Shown here: positions 49,021-61,220 of the stretch, piece by piece | Numbering within the stretch: the stretch's first letter is position 1 | Layout: each line of letters starts with the position of its first letter | Assembly (NCBI GenBank): GCA_945643635.1 | Contig: CALZFC010000019.1 | Location: forward strand, 2,560,501-2,624,500 | Length of the DNA stretch: 64,000 nucleotides | From: Allodiplogaster sudhausi | Lineage: Eukaryota; Nematoda; Chromadorea; Rhabditida; Diplogasteridae | Direction of reading: 5' to 3' | Translations under genes and position numbers: made by a program | The notes under the pieces: generated by a model | Seen by the model: only the letters and a program-made list of their open reading frames with translations | Databases searched by the model: none | What the model was told of the DNA's origin: nothing

Positions 49021-49316
49021 GTGCAACTCCCCATTGCCTTTCTGACTTCCATCCATTCCTAGTCAGTCTCCCTTCGTTGGCTCTTCGTGAGCGGCAGTCT
49101 CCCTTCGTTGGCTCTTCGTGAGCGGCAGTCTCCCTTCGTTGGCTCTTCGTGAGCGGCATTCTCCCCTCGGTGGCTCTTCGTGAGCGGTTCCTTCCTCTTG
49201 TTGGCCTGGTGTTGGCCGGATACCGAAGATAAACCTCTGAAAACCCAATCCCTCCCCTCGTCTTCTACATCGAAAGGCAGTGCAGTGAACTACAATAACA
49301 GCGTCTTGTTATTACA
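48955..49316 (+). repeat. LTR A4 (outer right), 362 bp
   Basis: Three copies of the 31-bp repeat, matching outer LTR A1 rather than the inner LTRs. Followed by cata (49317-49320), the right target-site duplication. Confidence 0.9.
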
Positions 49317-49320
49317 CATA

Positions 49321-50251
49321 CACATGCATATGTATGCAAATACATACAAATGTGAAAGATGAGATCTGCCTATTCATATCTCTATAGGGGCCCATTAATC
49401 TCCGAATCCTTCTCTCTCACACAGTATCATTGAGCTCAAATTACTCATATGCGTCAGAAACAATTTCACACAGTAATTCGGCGTGGACTGCACCGAAAGG
49501 ATACTGAAGTTATTTTCCGATAACGGAAATATCCTTTTGTTGTTCATTGGTAAGAGCTTTGTGATTTAACAAAGATGGCTGCGGATAATGGATAAATTTG
49601 ATAGTGACCGTTGCTCTCAAATGACTGGACAATGCAACTCGAGAACAGTCTGAAATGGCCCGGGATTTGCACTCTATGGCTGTTGCCTATCTCTTTCTCT
49701 CTCCCTCTATCTCTCATTCTCATTCTCTCTCCCTCTCTCTAACTCTCTCTCTCTACCTCTTTCTCTCTCCCTCTCACTAACTCTCTCTCTCTCCCTCTCT
49801 CTAACTCTCTCTAACTCTCTCTCTCTCTCTCTCTCTCTATCGATCTCTTTATCTATCTCTCTCCCTCTCTCTAACTCTTTCTCTCTCCCTCTCTCTAACT
49901 TCTCCCTCTCTCTAACTCTCTCTAACTATCTCTCTATCTCTTTCTCTCTCCCTCTAACTCTCTCTCCCTCTCTCTCTAATTCTCTCTCTCTCTCACGTAC
50001 GGTTTTTAAGATTTTGCTCCATATTTTCTCAGACATTCTATATGACGCCTACAGGCGATCAATCTCCAGCATTGACTAAAAGAGCCTTGTGGGGGAACGA
50101 ATTAAAGTACACTGACGCAAGCTGTTTCTGCAGACAGTAAGAGGTCAGCGTCAAGAGTTCACGCACTTGCGGCTCCATTAGGGGCAGGAAGAAAAGCAAA
50201 GCAACGAAAGACTCCAAAACTCACGGCTTCATTGGCTCACTCCAAATGGCG

Positions 50252-50291
<40 letters not shown>

Positions 50292-52443
50292 GATCTGTCT
50301 CTACCTGTCTCTGTCAGTCTGTTTTTCTGTCTGTCTCTCTCTCCCTCTCTGTCTAGGTCTCGTCTCTCAGAAATCTCAAATTACACGCATCAACTTCAAC
50401 GAAGTCGCTCTAAAATATAGAGTGCTCCGCATTTTTGCTTTTCTTGAGTACAGTGAAAGAAAAAGAGCGCGAAAGAGAGAGAATTATGATCTCTGAGGAA
50501 TGGTGGATCTTGATTTCACACGTCGTTTTTTCTCCGTTTCGTCTTTTTTTTGCCTAAACCGCGCCAACCGGAAAGGATCCTTCTGGACTTTGAAAGAAGA
50601 TCACGCGGACTACAAAGGAACTTCATAAAGGGAACTAGTTATGTTTGGATGATGTTTGACTTTCCTCACTAAAGGAATGTTCCCACCGTTTCAGGAATAA
50701 ATCAACATTTACTGCAGTAACCCTTGGACTGAATTAATCCAGAGAGAGAGAGAGAGAGTGTGTCTATTGCGATTAGATTTCTTTATCAACTTTCTGACCA
50801 TGTGATTCTGCGTGGGAAGGAGAATAAGCATTCTAATCTGGTACGTCTGCATGTAAATGGGAACAGGGTGTTTGGGGTTGGTCAATGTGTTTGGGCCAAG
50901 AATATTGCCTAACATTAGATCTTGGACGGAAATCTTATGCAGATTCGTGGGGAATAAATGCGGCCGCAGCTGCTGGTGAGGGGGGGCAGTGGAGGGAAGG
51001 AAAGAAGATGTCGGCAGCCGAGATTGGGCGGATTGAGACAACCAGCGAAACAGTTAGAGAAGAAGGGAAAGCGAGTAGATAACAATATCTGCATCAATGC
51101 ATGCGTCGTGGACATGTGTATGTAGATTGGCTCATGGCATGAATGGGCCCGTCCTGGCAGAGTGCCAAGATCTCTCTCTCCATCCCTTTCTATTCATTTT
51201 TGTCTCTGAAACACGCCATTCTCATATCGTAATTGGCGTACATCTCATCCCCATCTGACAATAATTAACCTGATTAATCTGAAAATATTGCTTGAATAGG
51301 GAAGTGCACCATGTGTTTTTGCACTGAATGCGAGAAGAAACTAGTTTAACAGAGCCACGAGAGGATGAAATATGTTTCATGAGACGAACGAGAAATGTTA
51401 ACGGAACGAGTGATTTTTTTCCCTAACAATCAGTCATCTCAGCACTTTATTTAGAAAATTAAATTATGTAAGTTTTAATAATGACAATTAATTGTAAAAG
51501 AGTTTAAAAAATTGGATACTGTATTAAAGATGGCAAAGCGAAAGGCGAGCACAGATTTCCTGCAAGAACTTTCATGAGGCAGTCTGTCTCTGTTTTCCTT
51601 TTATCTTTGACAGAATGCAATGGTTATCATGTGACAGTGAGGAAAGGGAGATTTGATTGAGTACGTGTTGGTGGCTGAGGACTGCTGATCTCTCTGAATG
51701 ATGAATGCAGAGCAGCAAATGAAGAAAGGCTTCAGTTATTCTTGATGAGTTGATGTGTTTTTTTTGTGCTAAATAAGTCACTTGTCGACAACTGGGAATA
51801 GCATAAAATGGCACACTTCTGTAGAGAAGAAACTGACAATCAAAAAAAGGCGAGAATCATACATCGAAGCAATGTTTATGTACATATATATATATATTTG
51901 TGTATGCATCATCGCATGCATCATTTTGCATACATTAGTTTCAAGGAGATCAAATTTTTCTCACCAAAAAATTCGAAGAAATAATGTTTCATTTCTTCTG
52001 ATTTTTTTTGCTTGGATGTTTTAGCAATCTAAAAAAAATTATTTCTCTCCTTCAGTTTCTGGAATCAATCAAATTTGCTTGATTAAATATCCTGAAGTAA
52101 ACAAGCTTTCATGGCAAACAAAACCATAAAAATGCAAAGGTTACATTACGATTCATACATCAACATCTGGTGTTACGATGTTTTTTCTACATCCTGTGTT
52201 TACGCTGCTTACAAAAAGGTTATTTACCACAGAAACTTCAGCCGTTATTTTATACATATCTACACACTAAAACAGGAAAACAGGAAAACTTCGCTGCTTT
52301 TATGATGAGATATAAATTGAATTCTTATCGGGTGTCTATCATGTAAAAGAAACAAATACGAATCATCGGTAAATTATAAAGAAAATAGATTGGTGTTTAT
52401 GCGAAAAAATAAATAATCTATCAGATAACTCCCATATTTATTC
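49321..52443. repeat. Intergenic DNA with CT repeats right of the LTR array
   Basis: A 310-bp CT-rich block at 49690-50000 is built of ccctctctctaactctctct-like units, and a pure CT array lies at 50256-50284. The remainder is AT-rich. A fragment at 52189-52240 (tacaaaaaggttatttacca) recurs diverged near 54920-54943. No gene supported. Confidence 0.55.
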
Positions 52444-54307
52444 TTATCGCAACGAGAGCCGCGTAATGGATGGGCTGGCGCTCTGCTGCTTGACTTGGAC
52501 GTTGACGCGATTTCCACACGTCAAACCCTTTATATAAAGCGCACTCCAAATCGCGGTTCTGTACTCTTTTGTGAAGGCGACGACGACGATCGGGTTGAAG
52601 AGCGAGGTGAGAGTCGGGGCGAAGACAATGGTGTATTCGGCCAGGCCGTAGAGGCCGGGAGTCAGGAAGGTCACGGGAGATAGACTGAAGAAGATGGCCG
52701 GCAGTGAGAACTGCAGAGGAATTTGGACGATTGATGTTGTATTTTGTAGTGCCACGTCTAATGGAATGATAATGTCATTGCCTAACATAACTGTATTCGA
52801 TGTAAATGTGACAGCCTAGTAAGTCGTTTGAAAGTTACATGAGTAAAGGAAAAAGAAGAAAAAGGTGAAAAGATGTTGCCGAACTTGCAGAATGAGCATG
52901 AGAAGAGCGCGTCGATGGATGCGCTGGAAGTTGGCGGGAAGCAGACGTTGGCGGAGAGTTCGCACGATGCCGAAGACGCAGCCGGCTATTACGGCGGCCA
53001 GCACGAGCTGCGTCACCATCACCGCCGCGATGCAGCGGACGGTGCGCGGCTAACAATAAGCGACAGGCTTCTTTATCTTTCGCCTGCTGCCATGGAGTGT
53101 TCATAAAAATGCGCTCTTCAAGAAGGGGGTGGCTACCGAGAAATTAATTAATGCAGATTCTCATTGCCGTCCACCATGCGGCGCATTTTCAAAAAAATAC
53201 GCAGATTTGTCGAATTGTGACAAATCTCTAAAAATTCTGAGGCTCGTAACATCTCAAGCGGTTCCTAGCGATTCGAGCAGGTAAATATCATGCAATTAAA
53301 ATTAAGTTTATTCTGTTTTTCATAACTCAAAAATAATGCCAACATGCTCCATGTCCTACTATTTTAGTTTAACTTGACACGAACGGCTCGAGCCGTTCGA
53401 TCCGTATCCCCTGGCTCGTGGGCAGGGTTATTGATTAAAGAAGATGCATACGTCAAGTGTAACCGCAATGAAGCGCGTTGTGGGCGAAAGGTGAAGAAGC
53501 TCGGAGATGTTGTAGATGTCGTTGAAGTTGGACGTTACGGCAGAGTTGCTAAAGTAGAAAAAGTTTCCCAGAAGGCCCAGGCATGCCGCAACGAGCAACA
53601 GACGTCTTAGCCAGCGGCCATTTTCGAGGAGCGGAGAGCTGGAAAAAAAAACTCATAATTTGTGACACAAGCTGGAATTCGATCTCTTTGAGTTTTCCTC
53701 AATTTTTCAAAGTCAAACGCTTAAATTTCAGACCCAAAAGTGAGTGTGAATTCAAATTTACTTTTCTCCCCTTGCGAGACTTCAACAGACCTGATAATGA
53801 AGAGTAGTCGATAGAGAAAGCCGACGGCGATCAGCTCCATGCTGACGAAGAACGACACTATTAGGGAGTCGAAAGAAAATTCTCGAAAAATCGAGCCGGC
53901 CGGAAAATCGATCGGTCGCTTTGAGATGAACACGATTGTCGACGGCATGTCGGGCGTTGGCACATAAATTATCTTCCTTATTTCATTGTCCTCCTACTTT
54001 CAAATCTCCTATTTTTCTGTTTGCCAAGCTTCATTATGAATTGTGTAAGGAATGAAGTTTGCCTATAATATGTACATATGTGCCAGCATTAGAAGGGAAA
54101 AAATTAAATGGAACATGCTCTTACTATGTGAAATGAGAGGTACGTCATGGCGAACATGCAGTAGCAGTCGACGACGATCTCGGCGAGCAGAATGAGTCTG
54201 TATCCGCCGATCACCTGGGTCTGTTTGCTGGTCACGATCCAGAAGAAGATGACGTTCTCGACTAACGCTACCGTATCCAGGGAGAGGTGTGGAATTGACG
54301 AATCCAT
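52444..54307 (-). CDS. Nematode seven-transmembrane chemoreceptor (Str/Srh-like)
   Basis: Five minus-strand exons: 54125-54307, 53791-53972, 53452-53638, 52885-53049 and 52444-52710. They join in frame to 327 residues, the usual size for nematode serpentine chemoreceptors. The N-terminus, MDSSIPHLSLDTVALVENVI, leads straight into TM1. Later segments include GGYRLILLAEIVVDCYCMFA, FVSMELIAVGFLYRLLFII (TM3, Y-R at its end), RRLLLVAACLGLLGNFFYF, VMVTQLVLAAVIAGCVFGIV and FSLPAIFFSLSPVTFLTPGL. The protein ends with LFNPIVVVAFTKEYRTAI, the N-P-I/V...Y-R ending typical of Str-superfamily members. Such receptors act in sensory cilia. The exact family (str, srh, sri or srd) is not settled by eye. Confidence 0.8.
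53380..53399. repeat. 20-bp perfect palindrome next to a chemoreceptor splice site
   Basis: Cgaacggctcgagccgttcg, centred on ctcgag, lies in the intron about 50 bases downstream (in gene orientation) of the donor of exon 3. Confidence 0.8.
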
Positions 54308-55535
54308 TTACTATCTTAATCCATCAATTCACGAATTCACTGTCAGTACTCATTTCAACGAAATTTTGTTTTATAAAATGAAGTATCGCAAGTAGAATAA
54401 TATGTCATCCTGCTTCGTAATGTCTTATTGCAAAGGAAAAAATTACGTTTAAGTTGCGGTTAATCGAGCACACTCCAAGGTTTACGCTTATTGTTAGTTG
54501 CTTAGTCAGAACGATGATGACACGTTTCACAGGAGTTGTTTGGGAATGAAAGGATTCTGCGTAAGAACTTTACGTAGCTTTCGCTGTTTCACGTCGCCGA
54601 TTCTCAGAGACCAAATGAGTAGATTTCTTTCTGCATCATCACATTTATCGTTTCGTAAACATCTGTAAGCAATTTTCAATGATTGAAAAGCTGTTGACAA
54701 TTAAAAATAATGTTTTTCATTGGAGGTGTTTTATAATCTTAAAAAATTTCCTTCTTTAAAGGAATGAAATTGACGTGATTCAAATTTCTGAATTAGACAA
54801 GTTCTCAAATGCATAGACATGCGACCATAAAGCATGTAATTGTTTATACTTCTGCTTACCTAGGATTCATGGAGCATGCTGATTTTATGATGCATTTTGT
54901 ACAGCCTATGTTTACAAGAATTACAAAAAGATTGTTTACCACAGAAAACTTCGCTGTTTAACTACAGTACCGCACAACAACCAGGGTTTCAGAATATTTT
55001 TTTTAAGTTTCGGAAAGTTTCAAAAATTTTAAACGCATCTGGCTTTGCTTTACACATTTAGATTTACTCGGGCTTTACTGCATTCAACTACAGATTCAAA
55101 AATTTATCTATCATTAATTGTTTTCCATGATTCATATCTCTTTTGATAAGCTTCAATGTTCACACACTTGGAAAGCACTGAATATGAATTTATCATCGGG
55201 CAGACTTCCGTGACTGGCAGAAATGACTTCGACGCGAATCCATTAGTCGCCCTCGACAACCACGAAGCAATCCCTTAGGCGCTGTATTGATCTTCCCTCT
55301 CTCTCTCTTCCCTCTTTCTCTCTACTTCTCTTTCTGTTCCTCTTTCCTCACGTTCTCCTGCAAATTTCTCATGATTTTCAAGAAGAACGGTAAATAAATG
55401 CTCAAATGTACCTATATATTTCGATTAAGCAATGGTGTATGTTTCTTTTATTTATTTAATTTGTACTCGTAATGTTTACTTCCCCAATCTTTCACTTATC
55501 ATTAGCTTCTTCTCCATGTACAGCAGAATCCTTGA
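54308..55535. other. Intergenic DNA between chemoreceptor and cytochrome b5 genes
   Basis: AT-rich region between two divergently transcribed genes, so both promoters should lie here. It contains a diverged copy (about 54896-54960) of sequence at 52189-52300. A short CT tract lies at 55296-55332. No gene supported. Confidence 0.5.
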
Positions 55536-55996
55536 ATGGTCGCCTCCCCTGACGCAGATCTGCCCGAATATTCGCAGAATGAGCTGGGCAGACACTGCAC
55601 GCACGACGACCTCTGGATCGCATACAAGGGAAAGGTTGGGAACTCTTAAAATTATAATTTGGAGCCAAAAAATCACAATTAGCAAATAAAATCATAACAT
55701 AATCTTTAAACGCGCTATTTTCTCTGTCAGGTATACAACGTGACTCCCTACTTCAATTGCCATCCCGGCGGTAATGCAATCTTACGACAGGCTGGCAAGG
55801 TTACATTAATCAATTCTACAGTATGTATCTAAATATATTTTACATTTTACAAAAAATTAGTTTAAACACTGTAAACAAAAAAAAATTTCTAAAGGATGCA
55901 ACGATCGCAATCATGGCGAATCCAGCACACGGAATGGTCTTCTCGGCAATCGAGGAGAAAATTGAAAAGCATTGCATTGGAAAGTTGAAGAGATGA
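55536..55996 (+). CDS. Small cytochrome b5 domain protein
   Basis: Three plus-strand exons, 55536-55634, 55731-55799 and 55895-55996, join in phase 0 to 89 residues, essentially a single heme-binding b5 domain. The first axial ligand lies in YFNCHPGG; the second is probably the His of NPAHGMVFSAI. The protein begins MVASPDADLPEYSQNELGRH and ends CIGKLKR. It has no membrane anchor, unlike microsomal cytochrome b5, so a soluble electron carrier or a free-standing relative of the b5 domain of CYB5R4-type reductases is likely. A tccatgtacag acceptor 12 nt before the ATG could be a leader splice site. The third intron acceptor is an unusual aaag. Confidence 0.85.
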
Positions 55997-56841
55997 TTCA
56001 ATGTTTTCTCCTTCAATTCGTTGTCCGAAGAGTTCAAACACAATCTGTTTGTCGTACTTTCAGAGAATGTTCCGATACTTAATTTTTTTTGATAATGATA
56101 TTTTCATTACATAAATCACATACGGTTCGCATATTTTTTTTTGGACATAGTCAATAAATAATTTTACGATAATTATTGTTTTTATTTATTGTATAGGCAT
56201 GCTCTTGACGAATGCCTTCCCTTGTTATCTTTCTTCTCGTCATGGCAATAAATTCTTCGCACCCTTCATTGCGCGTGTCGGTTGCCATTTCATAAGCAAC
56301 GCTGCAACTCTTTTTCCACTTTGCCTCCAAAACCCGAGGTCACACGACTATTCCTTATAACTGAAAGAGTAAGAGTGACAGAGCCAGAAAGAGAGAGAGA
56401 GAGAGAGAGAAAGAGAAAGAGAGAGAAAATGAAAAGGAGAGACAATAAGGATGAATGTAAAGCAGCTGTACATGCTGGCATGTTGCATGAACCCATGGTG
56501 CGAATTATCGTCTTTTCAATCTAGAAAGAAAAACAGTGAGAGAGAGAAAGAGACAGAGAAACGAGCATAGAGAAGTGACCGTTCGTAACATAAACTACGA
56601 CCATACTTCTTCTGGCATGCCTCGAACGTTTGATCCCCGTTGCTATCCGCTCCTCACACTGATAAGCTCTTACAGTTTAAGATAATTTATAAATAAAAAT
56701 GCGATTTGAATTTCCCGCACACTTCGAGCGGGGCGAGCATCTTCATGCTGCCGCGAGGGCGAATGTGCTATTTCTCCGATAACTATCTCCGTCATGAATG
56801 TATTATTTATGCAGCTGTCCGCTCTCCTCTCTTTCTTGCTT

Positions 56842-56876
<35 letters not shown>

Positions 56877-56902
56877 ATCCCTCTGTCTCTCTCCTCCACT
56901 TT

Positions 56903-56946
<44 letters not shown>

Positions 56947-57147
56947 TTGTAGATATCTATCCCTCTCGTCCCTCCATATCTAAGGATAAATTCACGCCGC
57001 AAGTCGATGGGTGGCTGTCGTTGATGGATCGGAGGCATCTGCACAAACGTATTAGATAGTACACGTTTGAGATCATGAACACGAAAGCGAAGAGAGAGAG
57101 AGTGAGAGAAAAGAATAGAAGAGAGAGAGAGAGCGAGCGAGGGCGTC

Positions 57148-57190
<43 letters not shown>

Positions 57191-57723
57191 AGAGATCTTT
57201 GTGTAAAGGGCGCGGAAGCTTAGAAGATCTATTGTAGTTGTTGCCGGAAATATATTGTTTATGTAGTATTGAGAGAGAAAATATTAACAGTCCGCATAAC
57301 GGCGAAGGGACTGCGGATGTAACGGAAACTTGCCATAGAGAATATGCGAATCCATGTACAGTAAATATTTTTTCGTTGGAGTTGATATATTTTGTATATA
57401 TGTCAGCCATATGATATTAATAGCCTTATTAATGCCGATTGATATCATTTTAAAAATTCAAGTTTTCAGCCGTTTCGGTTTTCTTTCACTACTGATTTCG
57501 AATTCAAGCTTACAATGAGGGTCTAGCAATTGCTTTCTCATTTTTCCTCACTCAATTCCTCTCTGCACAAGTTTCAGTTTCCGTTTGTCTTTTCTATGCG
57601 CGCCACTTCACCCTTCAAGATTTATTGGGTGTCTATGGGCATCCGCAACGATGAGTTAGAGAGTGGAAGAGGGAGGCTGAGAGACAGATGGAGGGTGAGG
57701 GATGGACAGTGAAAGAGCAAGAA

Positions 57724-57767
<44 letters not shown>

Positions 57768-57935
57768 GAGAGGCAGTATGAAGAGGGACCAAGAGATGAA
57801 CATGAAAAGAGAAAGAGACAAGAAACAGAAGATATCGAGAGAGTAAGAGATGAAAAGATAAGGGGAGGAGACATGGAGTTACCAGCAAGAGACTGCTTAT
57901 GGATGAGGCATTGCACATTGTGTGAGAGAGGTTTT

Positions 57936-57974
<39 letters not shown>

Positions 57975-58134
57975 TAGAGGGGAGAGACAGATAGAGAGGA
58001 GAGGGAGAGGAGAGGGAGAAGAGTGAGATAGCGCAAAGGGTCCTGCAATTGACATAACACAGTTGATGGATGACTGGACTCGAAGGCAAGAAATGTGCAC
58101 TGGCTCCCATTTTCAAGGAAATTTCGAACTCTAT

Positions 58135-58191
<57 letters not shown>

Positions 58192-58494
58192 CCGCTTCAG
58201 TCTCTCATCGCTTTCATGCTCATACTCTCCCAGCCCCATCTCTTGCTCTCTTCCCAGCTCTCTCCTCTCTCTCTCTCTCAGTCTCGCGAATGTTCAGAGG
58301 TTCCCCTGCCCGACACTTCTTCTTTCATCTTCCATCTTAACTGCTTTCTTCCTTCCGGCGACGTAATTCTTCTGCTCTCATCAAGTGTGAAATACGACGC
58401 CCATTTTCTGGTTGCATAACGACGTTGCAATGAGAAAGAGAGTTAGAGGAAGAGAGATGTGTTATAAAAAGCAAGAGAAAGGTAGAGAGAGAGA

Positions 58495-58538
<44 letters not shown>

Positions 58539-58810
58539 GAGACAGACAGAAATAGCTCTGCAGTAGAGATTGCATGTCATAAGTATGCGTTACAAGTCCT
58601 CTTCCTGCTTGATGAAACTGAACGATTGGACTTGTTCGGCTTAGAAACTCAATGATCAGATTCGTTCCCCTTCTTATCCGCTCTTTTCCGCGCTCGACAA
58701 TGACTGATGGCGACGCTACTGATAAGAAATAAAGAGAGGGAAGGAGAAAGCGAGGGAGGAGAGAGAGAGTGTGTGAAGGAGAGAGTGAAAGATGACAGTG
58801 AAAGAGAGAG

Positions 58811-58850
<40 letters not shown>

Positions 58851-59246
58851 AGCGAGATTACTGAGCCCAGCTCTTCCTGCCCGATGATTGAGTGCCTTGC
58901 CAGTGGCCGGCCCGGCAGTCTCATCTGTCTCTCTCGTAAACACTCGCTAATAGCGCAGTTATTCCTCTCTATAAATTATCTTTAATTACCTCGAGAATGA
59001 TTAATGTCAGTTGTTGTCTAGGAATGTAAACGTGTGTATAGCCCACATTCTTGGCTGTATTTCTCCGTTGCCTACTATGTATGATATGAGGCGCTTTCCT
59101 ATTAAAAAAAACTTATTCTCGTCATACTTCTGGATGAATATTATATTATTCCGTTTTATGTTGTTCAAAAATAGCTATTAATTGTCACTCAATATATCAA
59201 TAATAATTGCAGTAAAATACAAATTGAATTTCCCGCCCGATTTAAA
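55997..59246. repeat. Microsatellite-rich intergenic region
   Basis: GA arrays at about 56390-56412, 57150-57190, 57725-57766, 57938-57971, 58498-58531 and 58806-58848, and CT arrays at about 56845-56875, 56905-56945 and 58138-58187. Opposed GA and CT blocks (for example 56905-56945 and 57150-57190) could pair. No gene supported. Confidence 0.6.
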
Positions 59247-61220
59247 ATGATGTCTCCCGAGCCACTGCGAACAGCCGTGCTTACTCTGCTGCTGGCCGGC
59301 GTGCTCTTTCTCTCCTCTCCGGTGATGAGACTTCTCGAGGACAGAGAAGGTCAGAGAAATGCACTTTTAGGACAGTGCAATTGTATAGGACATTGAAAGG
59401 TCATTTCATACTTTTAATGCGTAAAAAAAATTATCGGTTATTAAATGATTAATACTTTACCTATAATGTTAGTAGAAAATGTAAACAAGACGAAGCGACA
59501 AATCACTGTATTTCTATCAGTGCGCCATGTCATACTTTTCTGGCAGCTTGGCAGGTCTAGTCAAGCGCGCTTTTGATATCTTGATTTCCCAAGAATGTCT
59601 CTTCTTTTTCTTCTTCTTCAAAACAATGTTTATTTCAAAGATGCCTACACAACAACGCTCGCCGATTTCGCCTCGCGATTCAACTTCCACTGGCATGAGG
59701 ATGGCTACCGCCATACAACTTTAGGTGGAAAATGTTAACTCTAGTCTAACTTTGCACATATTTTACGTCCGAGATTACCGTTTTATTTATTTATTTTTAA
59801 TTAGCATATTTATTTTTCAGATCGAACTACTTCTGGAAGCTATAATTTTACGTCGCTCGATCTCAGGAATTGCGAACAGGTACGGTTGCCACGAAAGAGA
59901 AAAGAAAGAAAATATTAAGATGTGAAAGATGAAGTGATAACATGGAAATACGCGACAAACAATATGAAGAAGAAAATAAGGACAATGATAGGGGAGGAAA
60001 GTTTGGCAAGAGAGAAAGAGAGAGTTCGCAGATCGGTGCTGGCTGGTCGAAGCGTGTCTTCGCGTGTTCATTTCTGGCAGGCGTCGCAATTCGCACTCCT
60101 CACTGGCACGGCACGCAATTCACGAGATGCCTCGCAGAGCACGCTCATCTCAGGAAGGTTGCTACTTTCCCTTTATTTTCTCATCAACGATAGAAAATTT
60201 AGTGGAGAAAAAATAAGCGAGAGAAAGATACAGAAAGGAGAAAAAGGACCCCTTGCAGACGAGGACTCGCCTCTGCATCCATCAGCTTCTCGCTACTTTC
60301 TTAGCAGACACTTCACTCGCTGCCGAAATGCAGGGAGAGGATTCGGTGCCGGAGGTAATAAGAAACCTTTTTTTCTAACCGAATACAAATGGCTATTAGA
60401 GGAAGATTATATTTTGATAAAGGAATGTATAGCTTACCATATACCTTCACGACATAAATTGCTTTCCAGATCTACGGTTACTCGATTCCACTGGATGCCG
60501 ATGTCCTTCCACTCGGAGATGACGTCACTGCTCGCGTGTTCGTGCTCACGGAGCGCGGCGAACCCCTCGACACGCTTGGTCTCGTCGCGCTTCAGTGGCG
60601 GGAGCGCACTACCGTAATCCTGCGAGTTCTCCGATTCCTGCAACGACAACGACGTCTTCGCTTCAACGACCTCAGGATGCAGCAGGTACTAATGTAATTA
60701 ATCACGGGTTTTATATGTTATGCAAAGATAAATTATTTAAAGCATTTTTCATGCTGTTGGGTTTATGGAGTGGCAAAGATAAATGATTAAAAAATGCTGA
60801 TCCTTCCCATTCTCTTTCAGTTCATCCTCGTCAATGGCACTGTCAAGATGGTCGATTTTGACGATGCGACGCGTATCGAAGGCACTGATGATGGTATCAA
60901 TTTATTTTTTTTAAACTTCTACTTCCCTTTTTATATCATTTTTTATATAGAAGCTTTTTTTATTTTAATCAATTGATTATTTTGTGTATTAAGTCCTTCT
61001 TTTAGAATCTCGCCCAACAGCGCGCCGCGTCTACGAGCAGCTGATGCGTGGCTTCTTGCGCATTGAAGCGCCTCCTCGAGTTCTTCCGCTCTTCGACTCG
61101 CTTGAGCGTGCGTTTGCGACTCCGCTGCCGCTAGCGACGCGGCACGAGACGCGGCAGGCACCGACCGTTAAACAGCTCATCGCAACCATGGAGAGGGCGC
61201 TCTTTCTCGCTAATACTTGA
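59247..61220 (+). CDS. Secreted protein kinase of the PKDCC/VLK type
   Basis: Eight plus-strand exons: 59247-59349, 59641-59724, 59821-59879, 60032-60157, 60259-60354, 60470-60685, 60821-60893 and 61006-61220. They join in frame to 323 residues. An N-terminal hydrophobic signal or anchor (TAVLTLLLAGVLFLSS) is followed by a short luminal stretch with an NFT sequon. The kinase domain starts at the Gly-loop IGAGWSKRVFACSF. The catalytic segment is LRFNDLRMQQFILVNGTVKM followed by VDFDDA, matching the N/H-D-L-R...Q-F...D-x-D-D pattern of VLK, which phosphorylates tyrosines on secreted proteins. The protein is shorter than vertebrate PKDCC. The expected beta-3 lysine (VALK) reads VAIR here, so activity is uncertain. 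A 70-bp intron (61225-61294) begins four bases after the stop. An alternative start is the adjacent Met at 59250. Confidence 0.65.

Larger units (their letters stand above)
41821..49316 (+). mobile_element. Non-autonomous LTR retrotransposon array with chimeric A/B structure
   Basis: Four directly repeated A-type LTRs (41821-42182, 43268-43598, 46116-46446, 48955-49316) separate three internal regions. All start TGTAACG and end TTATTACA. The two outer LTRs are 362 bp with three copies of a 31-bp repeat; the two inner ones are 331 bp with two copies. Each internal region opens with a tRNA-Pro-type primer-binding site and closes with a polypurine tract, aaaggaggggga. Units 2 and 3 (2848 and 2839 bp) are nearly identical and each contains a second 157-bp LTR-like segment and a gag-like ORF; unit 1 has lost about 1.4 kb. 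No protease, reverse transcriptase, RNase H or integrase is encoded, so mobilisation would need proteins supplied in trans. A single target-site duplication flanks the whole. Confidence 0.9.

Noticed and set aside
41817..49320. Interpretation of the array as four independent solo or nested LTR insertions
   Set aside because: No target-site duplications at the inner LTR borders, and each LTR is directly joined to a primer-binding site or polypurine tract.
49690..50000. Possible CRISPR-like regular array in the CT-rich block
   Set aside because: Units are degenerate simple repeats without unique spacers, and the genome is eukaryotic.
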